The notes under the pieces: model-generated
Databases searched by the model: none
What the model was told of the DNA's origin: nothing
What the model saw: the letters and a program-made list of their open reading frames with translations, nothing else
Assembly (NCBI RefSeq): GCF_900112065.1
Contig: NZ_FOKE01000004.1
Location: 248,001 to 312,000 of the forward strand
Source of the DNA: Cohnella sp. OV330
GTDB taxonomy: Bacteria > Bacillota > Bacilli > Paenibacillales > Paenibacillaceae
DNA length: 64,000 nucleotides
Direction of reading: 5' to 3'
Shown: piece after piece, positions 1-8,702 of the stretch
How the letters are laid out: each line of letters opens with the position of its first letter
Position numbering within the stretch: position 1 is the stretch's first letter
Program-made: the position numbers and the translations under genes

Positions 1-2
1 TG

Positions 3-89
3 TCCAACGCGGCCGAGGCGTTCATCTCGACGTTCCGGGATACGATGCGCAAGCTGGAGCCTTCCCGAGCCGAGGGCGCATCCTTTTAA
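3..89 (+). CDS. C-terminal end of an upstream gene, possibly a LysR-type regulator
   Basis: An open frame enters from the left edge and stops with TAA at 87-89. Only 28 residues are visible; they include an AAEAFISTFRD-like segment that resembles the last helix of the LysR substrate-binding domain. Too little is present for a firm family call, and the whole N-terminal part lies outside the window. It converges on the minus-strand amidase gene, whose stop codon overlaps this one, so the two genes are tail to tail with no terminator between them. Confidence 0.3.
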   Translation, partial: SNAAEAFISTFRDTMRKLEPSRAEGASF

Positions 90-886
90 TAGAGCGACGG
101 CCTGCGGTCTTCGAATACGGGGATTCTACCGCGAACCTCGTCCGTTAGCGACAGATCGATCTCCGCGCGCAGAATCGTCTCTTCCTCGCCCGCTTCGGCG
201 ACGATCTCGCCGCAAGGATCCACGACCATCGAGTGGCCGAAAAAACGCGTCTCTCCGCTCGTGCCGCTGCGGTTGCAGGCGACGACATACATCTGGTTCT
301 CGATGGCGCGCGCCTGGAGCAGCGTCCGCCAGTGGTGCAGGCGCGGATGCGGCCATTCCGCCGGCACGAACAGCACCTTCGCGCCGTCCAGCGCGAGCTT
401 GCGCGCGAGCTCCGGAAAGCGGATGTCGTAGCAGATCATCGCGCCGGCCGGCACGCCTTCGAGCTCGAACCGTCCCGGCCGCTCGCCCGCTTCGAGATGC
501 AGATGCTCGTCCATGAGCTTAAATAGATGAATCTTGGCGTACTCCGCGATCAGGCTGCCCGTGCGGTCGAAAGCGTACGAGGTGTTGGTCACGCCCCCGC
601 CGAGGGCGGCGCGGCTGGCCGCGACCGAGCCCGCTACCACGTTCACGCCGTGCTTCCGGCTGAACGAGGAAATGAAGTCGATGGTGCGGGCGCCCTCCGC
701 GTCGGCAATCTCGCGAATGCGCGCGAGCTCGTAGCCCGTATTCCACATTTCCGGCACGACGATGACGTCGGGCTTGCTCTCCCCGCCCGCCGCCCGCTCC
801 AGCAGCGCCGCCAAACGTTCGAAATTATCGTCCGGATGTCCTGCGTGTATGTCCATTTGGATGAGAGCCAGCTTCAGCTTGTTCAT
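86..886 (-). CDS. mtnU: Carbon-nitrogen hydrolase, probable omega-amidase of methionine salvage (MtnU-like)
   Basis: This 266-residue protein belongs to the nitrilase superfamily. It has the expected Glu-Lys-Cys triad: the Glu in VVPEMWNTGY, the Lys in YAKIHLF and the Cys in MICYDIRFPE. Family knowledge: such enzymes deaminate the 2-oxo-amide (for example ketoglutaramate) formed when glutamine is the amino donor for the last transamination of methionine salvage. The start at 886 has an AAGGAGA site 8 bases upstream. It is divergent from the aminotransferase gene mtnE, and other salvage genes (mtnW, mtnX, mtnB) follow within 5 kb, which favours this role over a general amidase. The specific substrate is inferred from context. 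Confidence 0.75.
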   Translation of the reverse strand: MNKLKLALIQMDIHAGHPDDNFERLAALLERAAGGESKPDVIVVPEMWNTGYELARIREIADAEGARTIDFISSFSRKHGVNVVAGSVAASRAALGGGVTNTSYAFDRTGSLIAEYAKIHLFKLMDEHLHLEAGERPGRFELEGVPAGAMICYDIRFPELARKLALDGAKVLFVPAEWPHPRLHHWRTLLQARAIENQMYVVACNRSGTSGETRFFGHSMVVDPCGEIVAEAGEEETILRAEIDLSLTDEVRGRIPVFEDRRPSLY

Positions 887-1016
887 TCATCATCTCTCCT
901 TCGCTAAGACGGCTAAAGGTCGCGCCCTAGCCTGCAAGTAGCCTCATCGTAACCGATTCGCGGCACCCGGACAAGAAGCTCCATCTCCCCCTTTTCCGAT
1001 TGTCCTACTCAATCTC

Positions 1017-1046
1017 TTGTGCTATTGTCATCGTAGACTGTATATT
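1017..1046 (+). promoter_or_regulatory. Candidate sigma-A promoter for mtnE
   Basis: TTGTGC at 1017-1022 and TATATT at 1041-1046 are 18 bases apart, about 70 bases before the mtnE start. The -35 is a weak match. The mtnU-mtnE intergenic region was scanned for a SAM riboswitch, which often controls salvage genes in Bacilli, and none of its conserved segments was recognised. Confidence 0.4.
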
Positions 1047-1115
1047 CAACGTGGTGCCTTAGGATAAGCAATTGGAATAGCAACTAATGAAAGCAACGGA
1101 GCGTGAAGCTGTATC

Positions 1116-2294
1116 ATGTCCATCTCCATTCAACCCGCGGACCGGATGTCGGGACTGCCGGAGCAATTTTTCGCGGCGCTCGTCGGCAGGGCGAACGCCC
1201 GCGCGGCGACCGGACGCGACGTTATCAACCTCGGCCAGGGCAATCCCGATTTGCCCACTCCTTCGCATATCGTCGACAAGCTGAAGGAAGCGGCCGAAAA
1301 TCCGCTTTACCACAAATATCCGCCGTTCCGCGGATTTCCTTTTTTGAAGGAAGCCGTAGCGAAGCGTTATAAAGAAGATTACGGCGTCGAGCTCGATCCC
1401 GCCACCGAAGTCGCGATCCTCTTCGGCGGCAAGACCGGACTCGTGGAGATCAGCCAGTGCCTGCTCAATCCCGGCGACGTCTGTCTCGTGCCCGATCCCG
1501 GCTATCCCGATTACTGGTCGGGCGTGGCGCTTGCGGGCGCGAGAATGAGCCAGATGCCGCTGCTCGCGAAGAACGGCTTCCTGCCCGACTACGAGGCGAT
1601 TCCTGCCGAAGATCTGGCTCGCGCGAAGCTCATGTTCCTCAATTATCCGAACAATCCGACCTCTGCCGTAGCGACGCCTGAATTTTATGCGGACACCGTG
1701 CGCTTCGCGGAGCGGCACGGCGTCGTCGTGGCGAGCGACTTCGCCTACGGGGCGATCGGATTCGACGGCCGCCGGCCCGTGAGCTTCCTCGAGACGCCGG
1801 GCGCCAAGGAGGTCGGCATCGAATTTTATACGTTGTCCAAGACGTATAACATGGCCGGCTGGCGCGTCGGCTTCGCGCTCGGCAACAGCAAGATCATCGA
1901 GCTGCTCAACCTGATCCAGGACCACTACTATTGCAGCTTGTTCGGCGGCATCCAGGAAGCGGCCGCGCTCGCGTTGACCGGCCCGCAGCAGGCGGTGACG
2001 GATCTGGTCTCCGTCTACGAGCGCCGGCGCGACGCGCTTTACGACGCCCTGGCCTCGCACGGCTGGCAAGCGCCGAAGCCCGACGGCTCGTTTTTCTGCT
2101 GGCTGCCGGTGCCCGAAGGACACGACTCCGCTTCCTTCGCCAACCTGCTGCTGGAAGAAGCGGATATCGTCGTCGCGCCGGGGATCGGCTTCGGCACGCA
2201 CGGCGAAGGCTATGTCCGCCTCGGGTTGCTGGCGCCGGAAGAACGGCTCCGCGAAGCCGCCGCGCGCATCGGACGGCTCGGGTTGTTCCGCTGA
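1116..2294 (+). CDS. mtnE: PLP-dependent aminotransferase of methionine salvage (MtnE/MtnV-like)
   Basis: A 392-residue class I aminotransferase. Visible family marks are NYPNNPTS in the middle, an Asp in VASDFAYGAI that should hold the PLP pyridine nitrogen, and the PLP-lysine motif TLSKTYNMAGWRVGF. Family knowledge: this enzyme transaminates 4-methylthio-2-oxobutyrate to methionine, the last step of the 5-methylthioadenosine cycle. The length matches B. subtilis MtnE (about 398). It is divergent from mtnU and lies upstream of mtnW, mtnX and mtnB, so the salvage role is well supported, although LL-diaminopimelate or other aminotransferases look similar. The ribosome site is weak: GGAG lies about 15 bases before the ATG. 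Confidence 0.75.
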   Translation: MSISIQPADRMSGLPEQFFAALVGRANARAATGRDVINLGQGNPDLPTPSHIVDKLKEAAENPLYHKYPPFRGFPFLKEAVAKRYKEDYGVELDPATEVAILFGGKTGLVEISQCLLNPGDVCLVPDPGYPDYWSGVALAGARMSQMPLLAKNGFLPDYEAIPAEDLARAKLMFLNYPNNPTSAVATPEFYADTVRFAERHGVVVASDFAYGAIGFDGRRPVSFLETPGAKEVGIEFYTLSKTYNMAGWRVGFALGNSKIIELLNLIQDHYYCSLFGGIQEAAALALTGPQQAVTDLVSVYERRRDALYDALASHGWQAPKPDGSFFCWLPVPEGHDSASFANLLLEEADIVVAPGIGFGTHGEGYVRLGLLAPEERLREAAARIGRLGLFR

Positions 2295-2323
2295 GCCGAT
2301 CCGCCTAGCGGACGTTCGCTTTC

Positions 2324-2352
2324 TTTACAAGGCTTTGGGGCCGTGCTATTCT
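2324..2352 (+). promoter_or_regulatory. Promoter of the proBA T-box transcript
   Basis: TTTACA at 2324-2329 and TATTCT at 2347-2352 are separated by exactly 17 bases. They sit 35 bases after the mtnE stop codon and directly before the T-box leader, so transcription would begin near 2359. Confidence 0.65.
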
Positions 2353-2397
2353 TAAACCAACCGGCATCGCCAGCCATGGCGGTGCCTCCGTCCTCGA

Positions 2398-2641
2398 TAA
2401 AACGCTATGACGGGAAACGAAGGAAATTCGCGCCGATCAGAGAGCAAATTCCGTTGGCTGGGAGAATTTGCGCGGTCGCCCTCCTTCCCCCATCCCCGAG
2501 CGGCCGGCGAAGAGCCGGATGGAGCCCGCCATTACCGGGCGTTCAAGCGGACGTTTCCCCGCCCTCGCGGCAGGGAACGTCAACGAAGGTGGTACCGCGG
2601 GAGCCAGGCTCTCGTCCTTTGAACAGGACGGGAGCTTTTTT
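2398..2641 (+). promoter_or_regulatory. T-box riboswitch (proline) upstream of proBA
   Basis: The invariant T-box motif GGTGGTACCGCGG lies at 2588-2600, directly followed by an intrinsic terminator (arms about 2607-2619 and 2624-2636, then a T run to 2641). Upstream, a long Stem I is visible: AGAGAG near 2440, a CAAATTC/GAATTTG distal stem, and lower pairing GATC/GGTC and GGAA/TTCC. The right strand of the internal loop between those two pairings is GCCCTCC (2478-2484), which contains proline codons CCC and CCT. Uncharged proline tRNA should pair with the specifier and with the T-box bulge, stabilise the antiterminator and switch on proB-proA. The exact specifier register is tentative; the T-box call is secure. 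Confidence 0.93.
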
Positions 2642-2704
2642 GTTTGCGTTTCAGCGCGATACGCTTAAATGTTGGATCATGCACACGGAAAGGAAGCGGT
2701 AAGG

Positions 2705-3823
2705 ATGCGTCGCATCGTCGTCAAGATCGGCAGCAGCTCGCTCGCGGGCGAATCCGGAGGCCTGAACCGGGACAGCTTCGGCTACTTCGCCGCCGAAATC
2801 GCCGCCCTGCACCGCCAGGGCTTGCAAACCTTGCTCGTCAGCTCGGGCGCCATCGCGGCCGGCTACCGGGCGGTCGGTTACGAGGCCAGGCCGAAGCTCG
2901 TGCACGAAAAGCAGGCTGCGGCCGCCGTCGGCCAGGCGCTGCTCATGCAGGCTTATCAGGAGGCGTTCGCGCCCTACGGCATCGCTGCCGCGCAAATCTT
3001 GCTCACGCGGCCGGACTTCAGCCAGCGGCAGCGCGCGCAAAACGCGCAGCGTACGATCGAGGAGCTTTTGCGCCAAGGGGTCGTGCCGATCATTAACGAA
3101 AACGACACCGTCGCCGTCGACGAGATCAAATTCGGAGAGAACGATTCCCTTTCCGCGCTCGTCGGGAATCTCGTCAAAGCGACAGGCCTGTATATTCTGA
3201 CCGACATCGAAGGGTTGTTCACGGCCGATCCGCGCAAGGACGCTTCGGCCGTGCGCATCGACCGCGTGGAGGTCATCTCCGAGGAGCTGTACCGGATCGC
3301 GGGCGGCGCCGGCTCGTCGGTCGGCACGGGCGGCATGCGTTCCAAGATCGAGGCGGCCCGCATCGCCATGGGCGGCGGCGTGCCGACGTTCGTCGGACGC
3401 TCGACCGAACCGGGCGACCTGCTGGCTGCGGTCGAAGGCCGTGGCAGGGGCACTTACTTCGCGGCCTCCCTCCACTCGCTGCCGGCGAAAAAGCAATGGA
3501 TCGGCTTTTTGTCTGTCCCCCAGGGCCGCGTCTTCGTCGACCCCGGCGCCGAAGCGGCGCTGCTGAACGGCGGACGCAGCCTGCTGCCCGCGGGCGTCAC
3601 GCATGTCGAAGGCGAATTCCACCCCGGCGACGTGGTCGAGGTCGTGAGCGGCGGCCGAACGCTCGGGCGCGGCGTATCGAACTACGACGCCTGGCAGGTC
3701 ACCGCGGTGGCCGGACTGTCTAGCGAAGAAGCCGCGCGACGCGTAGAAGTCGGGCGCATCGAGATCATACACAGAGACGAATGGGTCACGACTTACGTAC
3801 CCAAGGAGGCGAAGGGATCATGA
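2705..3823 (+). CDS. proB: Glutamate 5-kinase
   Basis: A 372-residue enzyme that phosphorylates L-glutamate at the gamma carboxyl, the first step of proline synthesis. It opens with VVKIGSSSL, an amino-acid-kinase nucleotide loop, continues with SSGAIAAG and NENDTVAVDE, and ends in a roughly 80-residue PUA domain. The ATG at 2705 is chosen because AAAGGAA lies 9 bases upstream and the length matches the family; an upstream in-frame ATG at 2669 has no ribosome site. The gene follows a proline T-box and overlaps proA by ATGA, so the two are translationally coupled and induced when proline tRNA is uncharged. Confidence 0.95.
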   Translation: MRRIVVKIGSSSLAGESGGLNRDSFGYFAAEIAALHRQGLQTLLVSSGAIAAGYRAVGYEARPKLVHEKQAAAAVGQALLMQAYQEAFAPYGIAAAQILLTRPDFSQRQRAQNAQRTIEELLRQGVVPIINENDTVAVDEIKFGENDSLSALVGNLVKATGLYILTDIEGLFTADPRKDASAVRIDRVEVISEELYRIAGGAGSSVGTGGMRSKIEAARIAMGGGVPTFVGRSTEPGDLLAAVEGRGRGTYFAASLHSLPAKKQWIGFLSVPQGRVFVDPGAEAALLNGGRSLLPAGVTHVEGEFHPGDVVEVVSGGRTLGRGVSNYDAWQVTAVAGLSSEEAARRVEVGRIEIIHRDEWVTTYVPKEAKGS

Positions 3824-5067
3824 GCGAAGCGAGAAACAAAGCGATCGCGGCCGGTACGGCGACGGCTGCCCTGAACAATCTGACCACTGCGCAAAAGAAC
3901 GAAGCGCTCGCCCTGATGGCGGACGCGCTCGTCGCGAACCGGGACGATATCATCGCCGGCAACGACATCGACATCGAACGCGGACGGGCAGGCGACACGT
4001 CCGAGTCTCTCCTCGACCGGCTGCGCCTCGATTACAAACGCATCGAGGCGATCGCGCAAGGTTTGCGCGAGGTCATCGCCTTGCCCGATCCGGTCGGCGA
4101 GAAGGTCGCCGCATTCGAACGGCCGAACGGTCTTCGGATCGAGCAGCTGCGCGTACCGATCGGCGTCGTGGGCATCATTTATGAAGCGAGGCCGAACGTG
4201 ACCGTAGACGCCGCCGGGCTATGCCTGAAAACGGGCAATGCCGTCGTGCTCCGCGGCGGATCCGCGGCCATCGAGTCTAACAAGCGGATCGTGGCGGCCC
4301 TTCGCGGCGCGCTGCGCAAGAGCGCGATCCCCGAAGACGCGCTGCAGCTCGTCGAGGATGCGAGCCGGGCTTCGGCCAACGAAATGCTGAAGCTGAACGG
4401 CCTGCTCGACGTCATCATTCCGCGAGGCGGCGCCGCGCTCATCCGCAACGTCGTCGAAAACGCCACCGTGCCCGTCATCGAGACCGGCGCGGGCATCTGC
4501 CACACCTATGTCGACGCGACGGCAGACTATGAGATGGCCGAAGCGATCGCGTTGAACGCGAAGGTTCAGCGCCCTTCCGTCTGCAACTCGATGGAGACGC
4601 TGCTGATCCACGCGGACTTCGCGGGCAAGCATCTCGAGCGGCTGGCCGACAGCTTCCGCCGGGCAAGCGTGGAGCTGCGCGCCGACGCCGCCGCAAAGGC
4701 CCGCGTATCGTGGGCGATCGAAGCGACGGACGAAGATTACGCGACCGAATACAACGACTATATATTGAACGTTCGCGTCGTGCATGATCTCGACGAGGCG
4801 CTGGCCCACATCGCCAGATTCGGCACGAAGCATTCCGAATGCATCGTGACCGAGAATCAAGCGAACGCCGACCGCTTCCTGCAAGAGGTCGACGCAGCCG
4901 CGGTCTATCACAATGCATCGACCAGGTTCACGGACGGCTTCGAGTTCGGTTTCGGCGCCGAGATCGGCATCAGCACCCAAAAGCTTCATGCGCGCGGACC
5001 GATGGGTCTGCCTGCGCTGACCTCGACCAAATACCGCATTCGAGGCCAAGGACAAATTCGGGGATGA
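3820..5067 (+). CDS. proA: Gamma-glutamyl phosphate reductase
   Basis: This 415-residue enzyme reduces gamma-glutamyl phosphate with NADPH to glutamate semialdehyde. It shows the ALDH-superfamily active site with Cys in QRPSVCNSMET, plus the family segments GVVGIIYEARPNVT and TKHSECIVTE. The start at 3820 is preceded by AAGGAGG at 3803-3809 and overlaps the proB stop by four bases (ATGA). The length is exactly typical for ProA. It forms a two-gene operon with proB under the T-box, and proC follows 56 bases later. Confidence 0.95.
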   Translation: MSEARNKAIAAGTATAALNNLTTAQKNEALALMADALVANRDDIIAGNDIDIERGRAGDTSESLLDRLRLDYKRIEAIAQGLREVIALPDPVGEKVAAFERPNGLRIEQLRVPIGVVGIIYEARPNVTVDAAGLCLKTGNAVVLRGGSAAIESNKRIVAALRGALRKSAIPEDALQLVEDASRASANEMLKLNGLLDVIIPRGGAALIRNVVENATVPVIETGAGICHTYVDATADYEMAEAIALNAKVQRPSVCNSMETLLIHADFAGKHLERLADSFRRASVELRADAAAKARVSWAIEATDEDYATEYNDYILNVRVVHDLDEALAHIARFGTKHSECIVTENQANADRFLQEVDAAAVYHNASTRFTDGFEFGFGAEIGISTQKLHARGPMGLPALTSTKYRIRGQGQIRG

Positions 5068-5123
5068 CGATTCATTCCATTAATGATTAAAGTCGTTAAA
5101 TACATGACGGGAGACGAACAGCG

Positions 5124-5993
5124 ATGAATGCAACTCAAGACAAACTCGCCCACTCTAAAATCTGCTTTTACGGCGCCGGGTCGATGGCGGAGGCCCTCGT
5201 CCGCGGTATAGTGGACACCGGGGCCGCGCCGGCAGGCAACATCACGGTGTTCAACCGCGCGAACGCCGAGCGGCTCGCGGAGCTTCGCGGACGCTACGGC
5301 GTCCTGACCGCGGACAACGAAGCCGCCAGGCAAGACGCGTTGCTGACCGCGGACGTCATCGTGCTGACGATGAAGCCCAAGGACGCCGCGGCGGCCCTTA
5401 AGGCGCTCGCGCCCGTGCTGCGCGAGGATCAGCTCATCGTCTCGGTCATCGCCGGTCTATCGACCGAGACGATCCAAGCGCTGACGCGCGCAGGCCAGCC
5501 CGTCGTGCGAACGATGCCCAACACGTCCAGCAGCATCGGGCTCGGCGCGACCGGCATCGCCTTCTCAGAAGGCTTGCCCGAAGACGCGCGGCGCCTCGCG
5601 CTCGACATGTTCGGCGCCGTAGGCATCGCCCAAGTCGTCGAGGAGCGGCTGCTCGAAGCGGTGACCGCCGTGTCGGGCAGCGGCCCTGCCTACATCTACT
5701 TCGTCATGGAGGCGATGATCGCCGCCGGCGTCGCGCAAGGCCTAACGCCCGAAACGGCGCGCGAGCTGACCGCGCAGACGGTTCGCGGCGCGGCAGAAAT
5801 GGTTCGGCTTACCGGCGAGGAACCCGCAGAGCTGCGCCGCAGGGTCACTTCCCCGAACGGCACGACCCAGGCGGCCATCGAGACGATGCAGCGGCTCGGC
5901 GTCGAAGCGGCGATCTCGGCGGCGATGGACAGCTGCGCGGAGCGCGCCGGCGAAATGGGGCGCGCGATCGCCGAAGAGGCGCTGCGCGGCTGA
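5124..5993 (+). CDS. proC: Pyrroline-5-carboxylate reductase
   Basis: A 289-residue enzyme performing the last proline step, NAD(P)H reduction of pyrroline-5-carboxylate. The N-terminal Rossmann loop FYGAGSMAEALVRG and the family signature around SGSGPAYIYFVMEAM, followed by the helix ending in TSPNGTTQAAIE, are clear. A GGGAGACG site lies about 9 bases before the ATG. It is 56 bases downstream of proA with no terminator seen between them, so it probably belongs to the T-box transcript and completes proline synthesis in one unit. In many Bacilli proC genes lie elsewhere. Confidence 0.93.
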   Translation: MNATQDKLAHSKICFYGAGSMAEALVRGIVDTGAAPAGNITVFNRANAERLAELRGRYGVLTADNEAARQDALLTADVIVLTMKPKDAAAALKALAPVLREDQLIVSVIAGLSTETIQALTRAGQPVVRTMPNTSSSIGLGATGIAFSEGLPEDARRLALDMFGAVGIAQVVEERLLEAVTAVSGSGPAYIYFVMEAMIAAGVAQGLTPETARELTAQTVRGAAEMVRLTGEEPAELRRRVTSPNGTTQAAIETMQRLGVEAAISAAMDSCAERAGEMGRAIAEEALRG

Positions 5994-6071
5994 ACGCTCG
6001 CCCGACCTCTCGCATCAGGCTAACGGACGAAGCGTTTTATCCGATTTTGAACAGAAAGAAGGTATCGCAAA

Positions 6072-7310
6072 ATGAGCGTCAACATGAGCCAGGCGTCCTA
6101 TCGCCTATTCGACGACAAGGCGGACTTCGCCAAAAAAGCCGAAGGCATCGCCGTCGGCCTGACCGTCGGGAGCTGGACCGAGCTGCCGGAAGTCGCCAAG
6201 CAAAAAATGGAGAAGCATCTGGGCCGCGTCGTCTCCGTCGAGACCCATGAGCCGGCAGGCGCCGGCCCGGGCGAACGCTACGCCGATATTACGATCGAAT
6301 ATCCCGACGTCAACTTCAGCAGGGACCTTCCGGCCCTGCTCGTAACCGTATTCGGCAAGCTGTCGATGGACGGCCGCATCAAGCTGACCGGTTTGAAGCC
6401 TTCCGCCGAGTTCCTGTCCGCCTTCCCGGGTCCCAAGCTTGGACTCGCCGGCGTCCGGGATTATCTCGGCGTCAGCGACCGTCCGCTCCTCATGAGCATT
6501 TTCAAATCCGTCATCGGCTACGACCTGGCGGGCTTGAGAGAACAATTTCTCCAGCAGGCGCTCGGCGGCGTCGACCTGATCAAGGACGACGAGATTTTGT
6601 TCGAAAACCCGCTCACCCCGCTGGAGCGCCGCGTCGAGGCGTGCATGTCGGCCGCCCGTGAAGCGGAAAGCGTCACCGGACAGAAGCTGATCTACTTCGC
6701 CAACCTGACGGGACCGACGTCCAAGCTGCGCGAAAACGCCCTGCGCGCCATCGATGCCGGCGTCAACGGCCTGCTGTTCAACGTGCTGGCTTACGGCTTC
6801 GACGCGCTGGCCGAGCTGGCCGCCGACCCTGCCGTCAATGTCCCGATCGCGGCGCACCCGGCGATGGCCGGCGCCTACTATCCTTCGCCGCATCACGGCA
6901 TTTCGGCGTCCGCCCTGCTCGGCACGCTCATACGGATCGCCGGTGCGGATCTGTCCCTCTTCCCTTCGCCTTACGGCTCCGTCGTCATGCCGAAGGCCGA
7001 GAACCTGGCGGTCCAGGATGCGCTCGTCAACGCCGAGCTGCCCCAAAAGGCCGTCCTGCCGGTGCCGTCCGCGGGCATCCACCCCGGCCTCGTGCCGCTG
7101 ATCGTCCATGACTTCGGACGCGACGTCGTCGTCAACGCCGGCGGGGGCGTCCACGGCCATCCGCTCGGCGCGGCCGCCGGCGGACAAGCCTTCCGGCAGG
7201 CGATCGACGCCGTGCTCGCCGGCCAGGACCTTGAAGCCTATGCGTCCGCCGGCGGCGACCGCGAGCCGCTGAAGCTCGCGATCGAGCGCTGGGGGGTGCG
7301 CCGCCCTTGA
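6072..7310 (+). CDS. mtnW: 2,3-diketo-5-methylthiopentyl-1-phosphate enolase (RuBisCO-like protein)
   Basis: A 412-residue RuBisCO-like protein that enolises 2,3-diketo-5-methylthiopentyl-1-phosphate in methionine salvage. The metal-site stretch IKDDE near residue 172 matches the Lys-x-Asp-Glu layout of form IV RuBisCO, in which the lysine is carbamylated. The TVGSWTELP opening and the C-terminal NAGGGVHGHPLG segment are typical of MtnW. Length agrees with B. subtilis MtnW (about 414). An AGAAAGAAGG site precedes the ATG. The stop codon overlaps the TTG start of mtnX, giving tight coupling of enolase and phosphatase. Confidence 0.92.
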   Translation: MSVNMSQASYRLFDDKADFAKKAEGIAVGLTVGSWTELPEVAKQKMEKHLGRVVSVETHEPAGAGPGERYADITIEYPDVNFSRDLPALLVTVFGKLSMDGRIKLTGLKPSAEFLSAFPGPKLGLAGVRDYLGVSDRPLLMSIFKSVIGYDLAGLREQFLQQALGGVDLIKDDEILFENPLTPLERRVEACMSAAREAESVTGQKLIYFANLTGPTSKLRENALRAIDAGVNGLLFNVLAYGFDALAELAADPAVNVPIAAHPAMAGAYYPSPHHGISASALLGTLIRIAGADLSLFPSPYGSVVMPKAENLAVQDALVNAELPQKAVLPVPSAGIHPGLVPLIVHDFGRDVVVNAGGGVHGHPLGAAAGGQAFRQAIDAVLAGQDLEAYASAGGDREPLKLAIERWGVRRP

Positions 7311-7981
7311 GCAAGCGAACTTTTAACAAGCCGCCCGTCCTGTTCTGCGACTTCGACGGCACCATCACCCTCAGCGACAATATCGTCGCCGTCATGAAGC
7401 AGTTCGACCCGCCCGGCTGGCGGCCGATCGTGGATGACATCGTCGCGCTGCGCAAATCCGTGCGCCAGGGCGTCGGCGAGATGTTCGCCTTGATCCCCTC
7501 CGCCCAAAGGCAGGAGATCACGGATTACATCCTGTCCACGGCCGGCATCCGTCCCGGCTTTCAATCCTTGCTCGATTGGTGCAAGGACAACGGCGTCGAG
7601 TTTTACGTGACGAGCGGCGGCATCGACTTTTTCGTCTACCCGATGCTGGCGCCGTTCGACATTCCGCTCGATCATATTTATTGCAACGGCAGCAGCTTCG
7701 AAGGCGAGCGCATCGAGATTTTGTGGCCGCATGCCTGCGACGACGCGTGCGACAACGATTGCGGCATGTGCAAGACAACGGTCATCCGCCGCTTTCCGAA
7801 AGATCAGTACACGCGGATTCTAATCGGGGACAGCGTGACGGATTTTGCGGGCGCAAAGCTGGTCGACCTCGTGTTCTCCCGCTCCCACCTGACGGAGCGC
7901 TGCGCCGAGCTGGGACTGCCCCATGTGCCGTTCGAGACGTTCCACGACGTCGTCAGACATCTGGATGAAGGAGATTGGTAA
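7307..7981 (+). CDS. mtnX: 2-hydroxy-3-keto-5-methylthiopentenyl-1-phosphate phosphatase
   Basis: A 224-residue HAD-superfamily phosphatase acting after MtnW. Motif I is CDFDGT with Asp15 as nucleophile and Asp17 as acid/base; motif III/IV is seen as GDSVTDFAGAK. A compact cysteine cluster, CDDACDNDCGMCK around residues 146-158, is a known feature of MtnX proteins. The start is TTG at 7307, overlapping the mtnW stop (TTGA), with a GGGGGGTG ribosome site 8 bases upstream. It overlaps the ribosome-binding region of mtnB, so the three genes form one operon. Confidence 0.92.
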   Translation: MSKRTFNKPPVLFCDFDGTITLSDNIVAVMKQFDPPGWRPIVDDIVALRKSVRQGVGEMFALIPSAQRQEITDYILSTAGIRPGFQSLLDWCKDNGVEFYVTSGGIDFFVYPMLAPFDIPLDHIYCNGSSFEGERIEILWPHACDDACDNDCGMCKTTVIRRFPKDQYTRILIGDSVTDFAGAKLVDLVFSRSHLTERCAELGLPHVPFETFHDVVRHLDEGDW

Positions 7982-7986
7982 AACGT

Positions 7987-8625
7987 ATGAGCGACATTTT
8001 ACTTGAAGACAAGCAGCGGGTATACCGCGAACTGGACGCGGTCAAATCGGACTTCGCTTCACGGGGCTGGTTCCCGGGCACGAGCGGCAATCTATCGATG
8101 CGGGTCGGCAGCTTCGAGCCGGACCGCTTCGCATTCGCGGTAACGGCGAGCGGCAAGGACAAGGCCGCTTCGACGCCGGAGGACTTCCTGCTCGTCGACC
8201 AGTCGGGCGCGCCGATCGAGTCTACGCGGCTCAAGCCGTCGGCGGAGACGCTGATTCATTGCGAGATTTACCGCCAGACGGGCTGCGGCGCCATTTTCCA
8301 TATTCATTCCGTGTTCAACAGCATCGTCTCCGAGCTTTTCTGGGAGCGGCGCGCCGTTCCCGTCGAAGGCGTCGAGCTGATCAAAGCGTTCAACATTTGG
8401 GACGAGGAGGCCGTCATCGACGTTCCGATCGTTTCCAACTTCGCCGACGTTCCTCGCATCGTGCCGGAGGTCAAGGATCGCCTGGACAAACGGATCCCCG
8501 GCATTTTGCTGCGCAAGCACGGCATCTATGCCTGGGGCCGCGACGCGTTCGAAGCGCGCAAGCATCTGGAGGCGTTCGAGTTTCTGTTCGAATACGTCTA
8601 CCGGATGGCGCTGTTGAAGCGCTGA
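7987..8625 (+). CDS. mtnB: Methylthioribulose-1-phosphate dehydratase
   Basis: A 212-residue class II aldolase-family protein that dehydrates 5-methylthioribulose-1-phosphate, the step before MtnW. Zinc ligands are expected in FHIHSVFN and in RKHGIYAWG, and the GTSGNLSMRV segment is the family phosphate-binding loop. The start is placed at ATG 7987: AAGGAG at 7968-7973 is 13 bases away, somewhat long, but an in-frame TTG at 7975 sits too close to that site. It is the last gene of the mtnWXB operon and is followed by a strong terminator. The partner dioxygenase mtnD, usually adjacent in Bacillus, is not in this window. Confidence 0.92.
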   Translation: MSDILLEDKQRVYRELDAVKSDFASRGWFPGTSGNLSMRVGSFEPDRFAFAVTASGKDKAASTPEDFLLVDQSGAPIESTRLKPSAETLIHCEIYRQTGCGAIFHIHSVFNSIVSELFWERRAVPVEGVELIKAFNIWDEEAVIDVPIVSNFADVPRIVPEVKDRLDKRIPGILLRKHGIYAWGRDAFEARKHLEAFEFLFEYVYRMALLKR

Positions 8626-8649
8626 CCGATCGCCTACCATGCATGCAAA

Positions 8650-8689
8650 GAGCCCGCCTTCCTTACCGGAAGCGCGGGCTTGTTTTTTC
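8650..8689 (+). terminator. Intrinsic terminator after mtnB
   Basis: AGCCCGC and GCGGGCT arms with inner CTTCC/GGAAG pairing are followed by TTGTTTTTT. It closes the plus-strand salvage and proline block; the next gene is on the minus strand. Confidence 0.85.
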
Positions 8690-8702
8690 GCATGAGATTA
8701 AC

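Noticed and set aside
887-1115. SAM riboswitch between mtnU and mtnE
   Set aside because: Expected for salvage genes in Bacilli, but none of the conserved S-box segments or a terminator hairpin was found on either strand.
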